Source of the DNA: JAZKFT01 sp039925965
GTDB lineage: Bacteria > Bacteroidota > Bacteroidia > Chitinophagales > Chitinophagaceae
Assembly: GCA_039925965.1 (NCBI GenBank)
Contig: JBDSXW010000103.1
Coordinates: 1 to 64,000, forward strand
Length of the DNA: 64,000 bases
Reading direction: 5' to 3'
In this document: positions 51,495-60,921 of the stretch, piece by piece
Layout of the letters: each line of letters begins with the position of its first letter
Position numbering within the stretch: the first letter of the stretch is position 1
Notes under the pieces: generated by a model
Database searches by the model: none
What the model was told of the DNA's origin: nothing
Seen by the model: only the letters and a program-made list of their open reading frames with translations
Position numbers and translations under genes: made by a program

Positions 51495-52556
51495 ATGTCG
51501 TTTCCTATTATGATCATTATCATGCTGCTTGGCGGCGTTATTGGCGGGATTGTAAATTATTTGTTGCCCGCCAATAACCCGGAACCTAACAAGTACCTCA
51601 AGCCCTGGGCAACCTGCATCGTACTCGGCATAGGAGCTACTTTGCTGGTGCCATTATTTCTTGCTTTCGCGCAGAGTAAACTGATGGATAATATTCACTT
51701 TGGTTATGCCTGGCAGACACCACCTGGCCATTCCAACCCGGCCGACCATAAGCTTGTTCCTGATACCATGGTTATAAAAACCGTATATGATACAGCAACA
51801 AAACTGACTAAGGCCGACACGTCTACCAAAAAAGCTACAAAGCCAGAAGCCGCCAGCCCCGTTTTGCCGGCGGGAGAGGGCACGGGCTCGGGGAAAGACT
51901 ATTTATTATGGGCTGCCTATTGCTTGTTGGCTGCTGCCGCAGGTTTCAGGTTTATCAATATGCTGATCAACAACGTGGTGAAGGAGGGCGAAACAAACCT
52001 GCTTAAAAATAAGGTGAACAACCTTGAGGAGAAGAAAATCCTGGACGATAAGCAAAACCAGATGAATGCGGTAAAGGACGAACACAAGGCTATCGAAAAA
52101 TTTGTAATCTCCGCTGCCGATGGCAATGAAACATTCACTAACAGAAAAACTGAGAAGCTAATAATACCAGTAATACCAGTGTTGCCACCGGTCACAGTTA
52201 AAGACGATCCGCAGAAAAACAGGTTTGGTGGCAAGGCCGAAAATAATGGCCGCGCATTGATGGCTAAGGTAGATGAGTCGAAAGTACCAGAATTTTACGA
52301 TGTGAATTTCTGGGTGGAAGGAACAAAGGATCATCCGTTGGCAAGCGAGGTGATATTTTATATACATGATAGTTTCCGACCATCTGTATTCACCTTTACC
52401 TTTGATGAAATAACGCAGGCAGGCGGCGTTGCCAAAGACCATGTGCTGGCTTATGGTGCTTTTACGATTGGCGCTATCACCGACAATGGTCAAACAATGC
52501 TTGAATTGGACCTGGCGGAAAATAAGGGTTACCCGGCAAAATTCAGGAGTAGATGA
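51495..52556 (+). CDS. Three-TM protein with probable prokaryotic YEATS domain
   Basis: 353 residues. N-terminal region with three hydrophobic helices (about 5-25, 40-62 and 135-160), separated by a Pro/Lys/Thr-rich loop; then a coiled-coil-like stretch (VNNLEEKKILDDKQNQMNAV); then a C-terminal beta domain beginning FYDVNFWVEGTKDHPLASEV with FYIHDSFRP and GAFTIGAIT. The latter strands match the prokaryotic YEATS-like domain described in conflict-system surveys, where it is combined with a three-TM module. The call is by motif and architecture; ligand unknown. Confidence 0.6.
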   Translation: MSFPIMIIIMLLGGVIGGIVNYLLPANNPEPNKYLKPWATCIVLGIGATLLVPLFLAFAQSKLMDNIHFGYAWQTPPGHSNPADHKLVPDTMVIKTVYDTATKLTKADTSTKKATKPEAASPVLPAGEGTGSGKDYLLWAAYCLLAAAAGFRFINMLINNVVKEGETNLLKNKVNNLEEKKILDDKQNQMNAVKDEHKAIEKFVISAADGNETFTNRKTEKLIIPVIPVLPPVTVKDDPQKNRFGGKAENNGRALMAKVDESKVPEFYDVNFWVEGTKDHPLASEVIFYIHDSFRPSVFTFTFDEITQAGGVAKDHVLAYGAFTIGAITDNGQTMLELDLAENKGYPAKFRSR

Positions 52557-52575
52557 GATGCCTGGTGCAGTGGTG

Positions 52576-52878
52576 TTATCTTTCAACGACACCGTTGCCC
52601 ACTTCCCGGTTGATAATTTTTTTAAATTTCCGTTCGTTTCTCCGAAAATTGAAATGGGTGAAGCTTACCGAAATTACTATGGAGATACTGATAATGAAAT
52701 ATAATACTTTAATGTCTGTTTTTCCAAAACTAACAAAATTGTTGCACAAAAAAAACAGACAAAGCATGGCAGTAAAAAACCAGATGAGAATGTACATCGC
52801 ATAATAGCACAAGCGGGAACCCTTGCGCTGTTCTTCCCAATACCTCAAAAACCGCCGTTCATCCTTATTGATTGCCAC
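52576..52878 (-). CDS. Small two-helix membrane protein
   Basis: 100 residues from a GTG start (MAINKDERRFLRYWEEQRKG), with two TM segments (MYILIWFFTAMLCLFFLC and VLYFIISISIVISVSFTHF) and a basic C-terminus. Codon use is plausible. It converges with the YEATS-like gene. No family recognised. Confidence 0.6.
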   Translation of the reverse strand: MAINKDERRFLRYWEEQRKGSRLCYYAMYILIWFFTAMLCLFFLCNNFVSFGKTDIKVLYFIISISIVISVSFTHFNFRRNERKFKKIINREVGNGVVER

Positions 52879-52971
52879 GTTATAAATTCTAAATTAATAA
52901 TATAAACCCACAAAACCTTGGTATACAATAGGCGACTGCCCACTGCTTATAGACAGGTGAAATCACAAATC

Positions 52972-53781
52972 TTACATCCAAAACCTGCCCTCCATGTAGA
53001 ACACACATTCGCCACCGATAATCACCCGGTCTTCATTTACCTGAGTGCAAAATAAATCGCCACCTCGATGACTTAATTGTTTTGCTGTCATTTGTTTTTT
53101 ACCCAGCCGTTCGTGCCAAAAAGGAATGAGTTGGCTATGGGCTGACCCGGTAACCGGATCTTCGTCAATACCTGCAGTTGGGGCAAAAAAGCGACTTACA
53201 AAATCGACGTTTTCTCCTTTTGCGGTGATAATAATTTTTTCTCCCACTTTTTTCATTAGAGTGAAATCCGGTTGGCAGTTTTTAACCGCCGCCTCGTCTT
53301 CCAGTAGCACCAGGAGGTCCCGGTATTGGTATACTTCCTTTATAACCGCACCGCCCAGGGCATGCTGAAGTAATTCAGGATACGCTGTTTTGGGGGAGGG
53401 TTTCCAGCTCGGGAAATCCATTTCCAATTTCCCATTGCGTTGAACCACTTTCAGCAGGCCGCTTTTGGAATTGAATGTGAGTGTTTCCTTGGCGAAGCCC
53501 AGTTTGTTGAATAATACAAAGGCTGCAGCCAAAGTGGCGTGGCCACATAGGTTTATTTCCACACCCGGCGTAAACCATCGGATATCGAAATCGGCCACTT
53601 CTTCCAGGCCACCCCAGATCCGGGAGGGCACAAAAAAAACCGTTTCGCTCAGGTTATTTTCCAACGCCAGTTTCTGCATCATTTCGGTGGACAGCCATTC
53701 CTGCAGGGGTACTATAGCCGCGGGGTTTCCGCCAAAAAGGTGGTTGGTAAACGCATCTACCTGGTAAAGTTTCAATTCCAT
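52972..53781 (-). CDS. PhzF-family isomerase-like protein
   Basis: 269 residues. The N-terminal MELKLYQVDAFTNHLFGGNP and the ALENNLSETVFF segment with the catalytic Glu (about 45) are PhzF signatures, as are FTPGVEINLCGHATLAAA and DPVTGSAHSQLIPFW in the second half. These diaminopimelate-epimerase-fold enzymes isomerise small molecules; the physiological substrate is unknown. Start chosen at the ATG that gives the canonical N-terminus. Confidence 0.93.
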   Translation of the reverse strand: MELKLYQVDAFTNHLFGGNPAAIVPLQEWLSTEMMQKLALENNLSETVFFVPSRIWGGLEEVADFDIRWFTPGVEINLCGHATLAAAFVLFNKLGFAKETLTFNSKSGLLKVVQRNGKLEMDFPSWKPSPKTAYPELLQHALGGAVIKEVYQYRDLLVLLEDEAAVKNCQPDFTLMKKVGEKIIITAKGENVDFVSRFFAPTAGIDEDPVTGSAHSQLIPFWHERLGKKQMTAKQLSHRGGDLFCTQVNEDRVIIGGECVFYMEGRFWM

Positions 53782-53947
53782 TTTCGTTGATCTTTTCTCT
53801 TTAAGGCGGCCCGCGATAGCCTGTTCCGCACCACAATGATACGGAAATGGTGTGACGACCAACCGCAGGGCCCTGATCCCACCATCCTGCGGCCTGATAC
53901 GGCAGACAACTGTCGGGAAAAATCCATAAGGTCGATGCTGAAAGATG

Positions 53948-54577
53948 TTAATAGCGATCTCCTTTTTTCTTGTAAAAAGATGGTAGTGACAGTTTGTACC
54001 GTACCACAATAATGCGTATCACTACGATCACGGATATGCAAACGACTTGAGCAAACCGGTCGTCGATAGTCAGGGCATGCAACAGGTAAAAAACGGAGCC
54101 GCCTACGATGCAGGCAGATGCATAAATCTCTTTCCGAAAAATCAGGGGTATTTCGTTTAGTAAAATATCCCTCGCCACCCCTCCAAAGCAACCAGTTACT
54201 GTTCCCAGGGCTACGCAAATGCCCGGAGAAAAGTGCAACTCAATACCTTTTTGTATACCGATAATGGTAAAAAGCCCAAGCCCCAGTGAATCGAACAAAA
54301 AAAGGGTATGATTGAATTTTCTAATAAATGTTCCAAAAAAAATGGTGCCTATTGATGCTACCAGGATCACGTTGATGGTAGTGCTGTTTGTAAGCCAGGC
54401 CACCGGTGTATTGCCAATTAAAATATCCCGGAGTGTACCGCCGCCGATAGAAGTTACAAATGCGATGATCAGTACTCCAAAAATATCCAGCTGCTTTCTC
54501 ATCGCTGAGGAAGTACCACTAACCGCAAATGAAAATGTACCGAAAATATCTATAACATGGAAAAAATCTATGGGCAT
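53948..54577 (-). CDS. UPF0126/TRIC-type membrane protein
   Basis: 209 residues, about seven TM helices in two similar halves. Each half has a glycine-rich signature: TSIGGGTLRDILIG and VTGCFGGVARDILLNEIPLI. The family is related to trimeric intracellular cation channels and YicG. Start at the internal ATG (MPIDFFHVIDIFG). It lies upstream of the PhzF gene on the same strand. Confidence 0.92.
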   Translation of the reverse strand: MPIDFFHVIDIFGTFSFAVSGTSSAMRKQLDIFGVLIIAFVTSIGGGTLRDILIGNTPVAWLTNSTTINVILVASIGTIFFGTFIRKFNHTLFLFDSLGLGLFTIIGIQKGIELHFSPGICVALGTVTGCFGGVARDILLNEIPLIFRKEIYASACIVGGSVFYLLHALTIDDRFAQVVCISVIVVIRIIVVRYKLSLPSFYKKKGDRY

Positions 54578-54791
54578 ATTGAGCTGCTGGTTAGTGGTAA
54601 CATGCAAGTGGCGAGCAGGAAATGGCGAGTAGTAAGTGGGTAGTCGGTACGATAGATTATGAAACATTTGATTGAAAAAGTTCATCCCTGGGTAGCGGGA
54701 GATAAATAGGCGGCTCGATACGAAAACCGCATCGTTATTTATCACCGATCAGGAAAGCCCCACTCACGGCTATCTACTCGCCAAAAAAAAT

Positions 54792-57179
54792 CTATTCCGC
54801 CATCATTTCTTTCACCACCCTTACCACATCTTCCATATTCGGCTTACTGAAATAGTCACCATCACTGCCATATGCGGGCCGGTGTGGCTGACCTGTAAGG
54901 GTACGGGGACTTGCATCCAGCCATTTGTAACCTCCCTGCCCTTCCATCACTTTATTATACATATAGGAGGCCCCACCGCCAGGAACATCTTCATCCACAA
55001 ATAAGATGCGGCTGGTTTTTTTGAGCGATCCAAGAATACTATGGTTTAAATCAAACGGTAACAAAGTTTGTACGTCCACTATTTCGGCGTGAATATCCAG
55101 TTCCTCGAGTCTCAGCGCCGCTTCGCTCACGATTCGCAAAGTAGAGCCGTACGAAACAATTGTAATATCATTCCCCTCTCTTATGATTTCCGGGATGCCG
55201 AGTGGCACGGTAAACCCCAGAAGGTTTTCCGGTAATTTTTCCTTTAACCGGTAGCCATTCAGACATTCTATCATCAATGCCGGATCATTGCCCCGTAGTA
55301 GCGTATTGTACATACCTGCTGCCTGTACCATGTTTCGCGGAACGCAAATATACATACCCCGAAGGCTGTTGATGATCATCCCCATGGGAGAACCGCTATG
55401 CCAAATGCCTTCCAGGCGGTGCCCACGGGTACGCACAATGAGCGGGCAACTCTGCTTGCCAACGGTGCGGTAGTGCAGGGTAGCCACATCATCACTCAAA
55501 GGTTGCAGTCCGTATAGCAAATAATCCAGGTATTGTATTTCGGCGATGGGCCGTAATCCACGTAAGGCCAAGCCGATGCCCTGCCCCATAATGGTCAGCT
55601 CGCGAATACCGGTATCGAAGATTCTTTCTTTGCCATGTTTTTCCTGAAGGCCGCTAAAGCCCTGGTTTACATCACCGATAAAACCTACGTCTTCGCCAAA
55701 TGCGACTACAAACTGGTTACTGGCAAATAAAAGGTCGAAGTATTTGTTCAACACTTCGTATCCGTTGACAGTCTTACTGTTTACGTTAAAGCTGGCTCTA
55801 ACTTCTGGCACTTTCAGTGCGCTCGCAGGCCCTTCATTATACAAATAGGAGTTGTAAAGCGATTTGTTTTCGGCGAGCAAGGATCGGTAGTAATTTTTGA
55901 GATCCGTGCACAAAAAGCTATCGCCTGCAAAGTCAATTACCGATGCCATCGTCTTCATCACCTCTCTGCGCAGAGGCTCCCGGTAAGCCGCCAGTTCGTC
56001 CCGATATTTTTTAATCAACCCTTCGGTGTCATCGTTTCCGTTTATAATGAGATCGCATAGTTCCAAAACTTTTTTTGCCTGTTCTTTAATTGGGTTGATG
56101 TAACTGGCCCAGGCTTGCTGTTTACTTTCTTTTACATGGTCTTTGGCTTCTGTTTCTATCTGCGATAACTCCTCTTCATCTACTAGTGAGTTCTCCAGCA
56201 TCCATTCCTTCATTTTCTTGATGCCGTCCCATTCTCTTTCCCATTCCAGCCGTTCTGAGCTTTTATACCGTTCGTGGCTGCCGCTAGTACTGTGACCCTG
56301 CGGCTGGGTCACATCCTCAATATGAAAAAGGGCGGGTACATGGGTTTCGCGCATTTGGGTCAATGCCTGCTCAAACACTTCACACATACCTGCATAGTCC
56401 CAGGCTTTTACTTTATAAATATGTACGCCGTTGGTGCCTTCCATTTTTTGGAAGCCCCTGGCGGCTGCCGAAACGGAAGCTTTGGTAGTCTGGTATTTTT
56501 TAGGAACAGAGATGCCATATCCATCATCATATACAAATATGGCCAGCGGTACCTGGAGCACACCCGCTGCATTGAGGGTTTCCCAAAAATGACCTTCACT
56601 GGTACTCGCATCGCCAATGGTGCAAAAACAGATCTCATTTCCATTATTGCTGAGCTCAGTTAGATCTTTCAGTTGTGGAATTTTTCGAAACGACCTGGAT
56701 GCGAAGGCCAGTCCAAGCGACCGGGGCATTTGGGCAGCAGTTGGTGCCATGTCGCTGGCGGTATTTTTTTGAGCCACCAGGTTGACCCAGCGACCGTTCT
56801 CGTCGGTATTGGGGGTCGCAAAATGAGAATTCATCTGCCGGCCTGCACTAAAAGGATCATGCGTTGGGTCGGGATCAGCATACAGCTGCGCAAAGAACTG
56901 CTGTACGGTGGAAATTCCGGCGGCAAAGGCAAATGTCTGGTCGCGATAATAACCACTGCGCCAATCTCCTGGCTGAAAAAATTTGCTGATAGCGACCTGT
57001 GCCATTTCCTTGCCATCGCCAAAAATGCCAAATTTTGCTTTTCCCGTGAGCACTTCCCGCCTGCCCAATAGGCTCGCCTCCCGGCTGATGCACACAATCC
57101 GGTAGTCATTTAAGACTTCCGCACGAAACTTGTCATACGACAATTGTTCCAATGTCGGTTCGATGGCAATTTTTTCCAT
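54792..57179 (-). CDS. Fused alpha/beta E1 subunit of a 2-oxoacid dehydrogenase complex
   Basis: 795 residues. The N-terminal part (about 1-370) is an E1 alpha-type thiamine-diphosphate domain with GDASTSEGHFWETLNAAG (GDx25-30N motif) and DDGYGISVP; the C-terminal part (from about 450) is E1 beta, with VVAFGEDVGFIGDVNQGF, RIFDTGIRELTIMGQG and LLFDLNHSILGSL-type C-terminal domain. Fused E1 proteins of this type are known in Bacteroidota and act on branched-chain or related 2-oxoacids. Start at MEKIAIEPTLEQLSYDK; the substrate is inferred from family, not shown. Confidence 0.92.
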   Translation of the reverse strand: MEKIAIEPTLEQLSYDKFRAEVLNDYRIVCISREASLLGRREVLTGKAKFGIFGDGKEMAQVAISKFFQPGDWRSGYYRDQTFAFAAGISTVQQFFAQLYADPDPTHDPFSAGRQMNSHFATPNTDENGRWVNLVAQKNTASDMAPTAAQMPRSLGLAFASRSFRKIPQLKDLTELSNNGNEICFCTIGDASTSEGHFWETLNAAGVLQVPLAIFVYDDGYGISVPKKYQTTKASVSAAARGFQKMEGTNGVHIYKVKAWDYAGMCEVFEQALTQMRETHVPALFHIEDVTQPQGHSTSGSHERYKSSERLEWEREWDGIKKMKEWMLENSLVDEEELSQIETEAKDHVKESKQQAWASYINPIKEQAKKVLELCDLIINGNDDTEGLIKKYRDELAAYREPLRREVMKTMASVIDFAGDSFLCTDLKNYYRSLLAENKSLYNSYLYNEGPASALKVPEVRASFNVNSKTVNGYEVLNKYFDLLFASNQFVVAFGEDVGFIGDVNQGFSGLQEKHGKERIFDTGIRELTIMGQGIGLALRGLRPIAEIQYLDYLLYGLQPLSDDVATLHYRTVGKQSCPLIVRTRGHRLEGIWHSGSPMGMIINSLRGMYICVPRNMVQAAGMYNTLLRGNDPALMIECLNGYRLKEKLPENLLGFTVPLGIPEIIREGNDITIVSYGSTLRIVSEAALRLEELDIHAEIVDVQTLLPFDLNHSILGSLKKTSRILFVDEDVPGGGASYMYNKVMEGQGGYKWLDASPRTLTGQPHRPAYGSDGDYFSKPNMEDVVRVVKEMMAE

Positions 57180-57369
57180 GCAGCAAAAGTATTGATTCAA
57201 GCATCATAAGGATGAGGAAAAAGCAGTGAAAATCACCTTTGCCTTTGCCAGGCACCGCCAGTTTTAAAAAATTAAAAAAACTTTTTAACAGAAAAGGTGT
57301 ACAACAAAATAAAATTTGAAATACTTTAGCGTCTCATAATCAAAAACTAACAAAAAAATAGATAAAGTC

Positions 57370-57894
57370 ATGAAGAAGAATTTTTTATTAATGACGGTGG
57401 CACTTTTGATCGGCGGAGCCGCAATGGCACAGCCTGAAGTAAAAGTAAAGAAGACAAAAGAAGCAAGGGTCACTCCGGTTGCGGTAATTCAAGCCTCGCC
57501 TGCTCAGGAAGTAAAAGTAGTAGAAGAGAAAAAAGCGGCAGATATGCTATGGTTGAATGAGACCACGCACGATTTTGGTAAAATTGCACAGGGAAAGCCT
57601 GTAACTACAGAGTTTGCACTTAAAAATACAGGTAAAGATTCATTGAAACTGGAAATGGTACAGGCAGGTTGCGGTTGCACTACCCCACAATGGAAACCAG
57701 GTCCATATGCACCGGGTCAAGATTTCAAAATCACAGTTGGCTACAATGCAGCTGCCGAAGGTGCTTTTACAAAACCAGTCACCATCACTTATAATGGAGG
57801 TCAGCAAAAAGTGATCAACATTACCGGTACCGTTTTTAGCACGCCTGCTACCCCTGCTCCACAAAACAATGGTATAGGCAAGGTGCAGAACTAA
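57370..57894 (+). CDS. DUF1573 secreted protein, copy 1
   Basis: 174 residues with a signal peptide (MKKNFLLMTVALLIGGAAMA) and a Lys/Ala-rich linker, then an Ig-like DUF1573 domain: LWLNETTHDFGKIAQGKPVT, MVQAGCGCTTPQW, VGYNAAAEGAFTKPVTI. The C-terminus is a short Ala/Pro/Asn tail. The Cys-Gly-Cys motif is characteristic. Role unknown. A perfect hairpin (57925-57950) separates it from copy 2. Confidence 0.92.
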   Translation: MKKNFLLMTVALLIGGAAMAQPEVKVKKTKEARVTPVAVIQASPAQEVKVVEEKKAADMLWLNETTHDFGKIAQGKPVTTEFALKNTGKDSLKLEMVQAGCGCTTPQWKPGPYAPGQDFKITVGYNAAAEGAFTKPVTITYNGGQQKVINITGTVFSTPATPAPQNNGIGKVQN

Positions 57895-57924
57895 GACGCA
57901 TCCTACTTATTGATAAAACTATCT

Positions 57925-57950
57925 GAGAGACGCAATCAATTGCGTCTCTC
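57925..57950 (+). terminator. Perfect 12-bp hairpin between DUF1573 genes
   Basis: GAGAGACGCAAT-CA-ATTGCGTCTCTC is fully complementary. There is no T-run after it, so it may be an mRNA stability or partial-termination element within a two-gene transcript. Confidence 0.5.
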
Positions 57951-57973
57951 ACTATTAAAAGAAAAACTGAAAC

Positions 57974-58354
57974 ATGAAAAGCATTTTTTTAGGATTGGCC
58001 TTATTATGTACAGTGGCCATAAACGCACAGACTAAAGCCGACAGCCTGATAAAGTTCGAAAAAACAGCGTACGCGTTTGGCAAGGTGAAGCAGAATGTGC
58101 CAGTGACTTACGAATTCAAGTTTACAAATCCGGGTAAGGCTCCTTTAATTATTGAAAGCGCAGTAGCAGAATGTGGTTGCACCACGCCGGTGTATCCCAC
58201 CAAGCCCATTATGAAAGGAAAAACAGGAACTATTAAAGTTACTTATGATGCTAAAAACCCCGGAAGTTTTACCAAGAAGGTCACTGTAAAGCTTGTAAAC
58301 GTTACGGACACTAAAGTCCTGACCATCACCGGCGAGGTATCAGCCGAAAAGTAA
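57974..58354 (+). CDS. DUF1573 secreted protein, copy 2
   Basis: 126 residues, signal peptide (MKSIFLGLALLCTVAINAQ) plus a single DUF1573 domain with FEKTAYAFGKVKQNVPVTYE, VAECGCTTPVYP and VTYDAKNPGSFTKKVTVK. It is a shorter paralogue of the upstream gene, without the charged linker or tail. A CCTTTG/CAAAGG hairpin with seven T (58388-58415) follows as terminator. Confidence 0.92.
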   Translation: MKSIFLGLALLCTVAINAQTKADSLIKFEKTAYAFGKVKQNVPVTYEFKFTNPGKAPLIIESAVAECGCTTPVYPTKPIMKGKTGTIKVTYDAKNPGSFTKKVTVKLVNVTDTKVLTITGEVSAEK

Positions 58355-58387
58355 GCAATTTCGAATTTTTGTATAAATGACATGAAA

Positions 58388-58415
58388 CCCTTTGCCTGCT
58401 GACAAAGGTTTTTTT
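58388..58415 (+). terminator. Rho-independent terminator
   Basis: Stem ACCCTTTG / CAAAGGTT with an 8-nt loop and a run of seven T, 34 bp after the second DUF1573 gene. Confidence 0.65.
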
Positions 58416-58482
58416 ATGATATACACACCGGCACCGTGTGGAACCGCATTGGCAATGCAAACGCGGAACCTAATTGCAGCCA

Positions 58483-59181
58483 TTAGCCGTTTTCTAAAAC
58501 GCTTCCTTCTAAATAAATAAATTTTTTAAAGTAAAAAGTTTCTGAAAACCCCGCTTCTGTAAATAGGTTTTTGCAAACCGGATTGGCGTAGAGGACTTTG
58601 ATGGGCCGGGCTTTTCTTTTGAGGCTTTCGTTCAACTGGCCCAGCATTTTTCGCATTACCGAATGATCGAAAGGATTGAAAAGAAAAATTGTGGTAACCG
58701 AATCTGGGATCATATAGGAAACAGCATCCGCGCAAATCACCTCGATAATAATATTGTCGTTTACGGCCATTAGCTTTTTAGCATTGGTTCTTGCAGCCGA
58801 GCAAAGGGTCGGGGAAAAATCTACTCCAATAATATGCCGAAAACCATACATTGCACCAATGCCAAAGATCCTACCCTTGCCGCATCCCATATCCAGTAAA
58901 CTTCCTTCCAAATCTTCCAGATAAGTTTGGTCGAAAAGTCTTTCCGCGGTATAATAATTTATGGGCTGGTAGATGCTGGCATGAGCCCGTTGTTCTTCGG
59001 TGACTTCCGTTTTTAGATTATTGATGCCAATCGTGTGCTGCAGGTACTTTTTTTCTCCTTTCAGTTCATGGTACACTACGAAGCAGGCCAGGCGCAGGTT
59101 CCAGTTCCAGGCCAAGTAAAAAAAATAGCTAATATATTCCATGAACTGTAGATCGTTTGGCACGGCGGAGTAAGCCGTCAA
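58483..59181 (-). CDS. Class I SAM-dependent methyltransferase
   Basis: 232 residues. Motif I LLDMGCGKGRIFGIG (about 92-106), motif II VDFSPTLCSAAR and a DAVSYMIPDSVTTIFLFNPF strand are clear; the N-terminus has a short hydrophobic-aromatic stretch. The target is unknown. Its TTG start overlaps the TGA stop of recJ (59178-59180), indicating translational coupling; an internal ATG at 59142 is the alternative. Confidence 0.82.
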   Translation of the reverse strand: MTAYSAVPNDLQFMEYISYFFYLAWNWNLRLACFVVYHELKGEKKYLQHTIGINNLKTEVTEEQRAHASIYQPINYYTAERLFDQTYLEDLEGSLLDMGCGKGRIFGIGAMYGFRHIIGVDFSPTLCSAARTNAKKLMAVNDNIIIEVICADAVSYMIPDSVTTIFLFNPFDHSVMRKMLGQLNESLKRKARPIKVLYANPVCKNLFTEAGFSETFYFKKFIYLEGSVLENG

Positions 59182-60899
59182 TTAATCATTTGCGGTTTGG
59201 GCCATCTAAGATCTATCACTTTTAGTTGTAATTTCTTTTCACCATTCCATTCATTCTCATCGAGTGTAAATACTAAGTCGACAGGTTGGTTGGGTTGCAA
59301 CAAATTGAATTTGTCAGCCATATTAAAGCCTATACCTTCCATAAGTTTATCGCCCTGTTTCATGTGGAATTTAATATGTGCTTCTTTTATAATTCGGCTG
59401 TACCCGGTCTCCAGTAGATTCCGGGCGATAAATACCGGTCGCAGGTTTTCGGGGCCGAAGGGTTCCATCTGGCAAATGATCTTATATAGTGTGGATGTGA
59501 CCTGGCTAAAGGACAACTCGGCGTCTATCGCAATTTCAGGTGTCAGCATTTCCTCCTTAATTGTGCTGCTGACCACTTGCTCGAACCTGTTTTGAAAGGC
59601 TATAACGTTTTCCGGTTTCATGGTAAGTCCGGCTGCATAAAAATGACCGCCATAGCTTTCCAGCAGGTCTTTACATTGGTGGATGGCCTCGTACACATTA
59701 AAACCCGTAACACTGCGGGCAGATCCGGATACTTTGTCCCCACTTTTGGTAAGGATAATGGTCGGTCTGTAATACTTGTCGATCAGTCTGGAAGCCACGA
59801 TTCCTACCACGCCTTTATGCCAATGACTTTGATAGAGTACCGTCGATTTTCGATGCACTTGGTCCAGATCTTCTTCTATCAGCACCAATGCTTCTTCGGT
59901 AATAGTGGTGTCGGCCTCTTTTCGGTCGGTATTGTTCACATGAAGCTGTTTCGCCAGTTCCATCGCCTGTAAAGGATCTTTTTCGATAAACATCTCCACG
60001 GCTTTTTTCGCATCGTCCATCCGACCGGCCGCATTTACCCTGGGGGCGATAATAAAAACCAGGTTGGTAATATGAACGGTGCCAGTTAGCGCCGCCAGTT
60101 CCATTAATGCCTTGATGCCAGTAGATGGGTTTTCATTCACTTTCTTCAGCCCATAGTATGCGATAATCCGGTTTTCCCCCGTCATAGGAACAATGTCTGC
60201 TGCGATAGCGATTGCGGTAAGATCGAGGTACTCCATCCAGGCTTCGTCGGGCAACGCCATACGATCGCACAGCGCTTGTATCAGTTTCAGGCCAACTCCA
60301 CAGCCGCATAATTCCTTATACGGGTAAGGGCATCCCAGTTGCTTGGCATTAAGTATGGCTACCGCATCCGGTATAATTTCGTCGGGCAGGTGATGGTCGC
60401 AAACCACGAAATCTATCCCCAATGTTTTTGCATAGGCGATAATCCCGACCGATTTAATACCACAGTCCAGGGAAATGATAAGCGTCACCCCGTTTTCACT
60501 TGCGTGATCGATGCCTGCCTTGCTAATGCCATAGCCTTCCCGGTAACGGTGGGGTATATAGTATTCTACATTGTAATATAGTGTTTTCAAAAACTGGTAC
60601 ATAATCGCTACAGAGGTTGTGCCGTCTACATCATAATCTCCGTATACCATTATCTTTTCAGCCTGGTCAAACGCAGTTGTGATACGGGCAACAGCTTTAT
60701 CCATGTCTTTCATAAGCCATGGGCTGTGCATCTCGTTTAGCTGTGGCCTGAAATATGTTTTTGCCTTATCGAAACTGTCTATTCTTCTTTGTGCCAGGAT
60801 ATTACAGATAATAGGGCTTATGCCTAGCGACCGCTGCAGTTCATTTACAAGTCCAGGTTCCGCCTGCAATACCTGCCATCTTTTTTCTATCGTAATCAT
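59178..60899 (-). CDS. recJ: Single-stranded-DNA-specific exonuclease RecJ
   Basis: 573 residues. DHH/DHHA1 phosphoesterase that degrades ssDNA 5'-3' in RecF-type recombination and mismatch repair. Motif I YGDYDVDGTTS (about 82), motif III CDHHLPDE (about 159), motif IV LNAKQLGC region and the DHHA1 GSARSVTGFNVYEAI and YGGHFYAAGLTM strands are intact. Length normal. Confidence 0.95.
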   Translation of the reverse strand: MITIEKRWQVLQAEPGLVNELQRSLGISPIICNILAQRRIDSFDKAKTYFRPQLNEMHSPWLMKDMDKAVARITTAFDQAEKIMVYGDYDVDGTTSVAIMYQFLKTLYYNVEYYIPHRYREGYGISKAGIDHASENGVTLIISLDCGIKSVGIIAYAKTLGIDFVVCDHHLPDEIIPDAVAILNAKQLGCPYPYKELCGCGVGLKLIQALCDRMALPDEAWMEYLDLTAIAIAADIVPMTGENRIIAYYGLKKVNENPSTGIKALMELAALTGTVHITNLVFIIAPRVNAAGRMDDAKKAVEMFIEKDPLQAMELAKQLHVNNTDRKEADTTITEEALVLIEEDLDQVHRKSTVLYQSHWHKGVVGIVASRLIDKYYRPTIILTKSGDKVSGSARSVTGFNVYEAIHQCKDLLESYGGHFYAAGLTMKPENVIAFQNRFEQVVSSTIKEEMLTPEIAIDAELSFSQVTSTLYKIICQMEPFGPENLRPVFIARNLLETGYSRIIKEAHIKFHMKQGDKLMEGIGFNMADKFNLLQPNQPVDLVFTLDENEWNGEKKLQLKVIDLRWPKPQMIN

Positions 60900-60921
60900 A
60901 AGTGAATTTTGTTGGATATGT

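Noticed and set aside
54312..54632. 106-codon plus-strand frame opposite the UPF0126 gene
   Set aside because: Complementary to a well-defined membrane protein gene.
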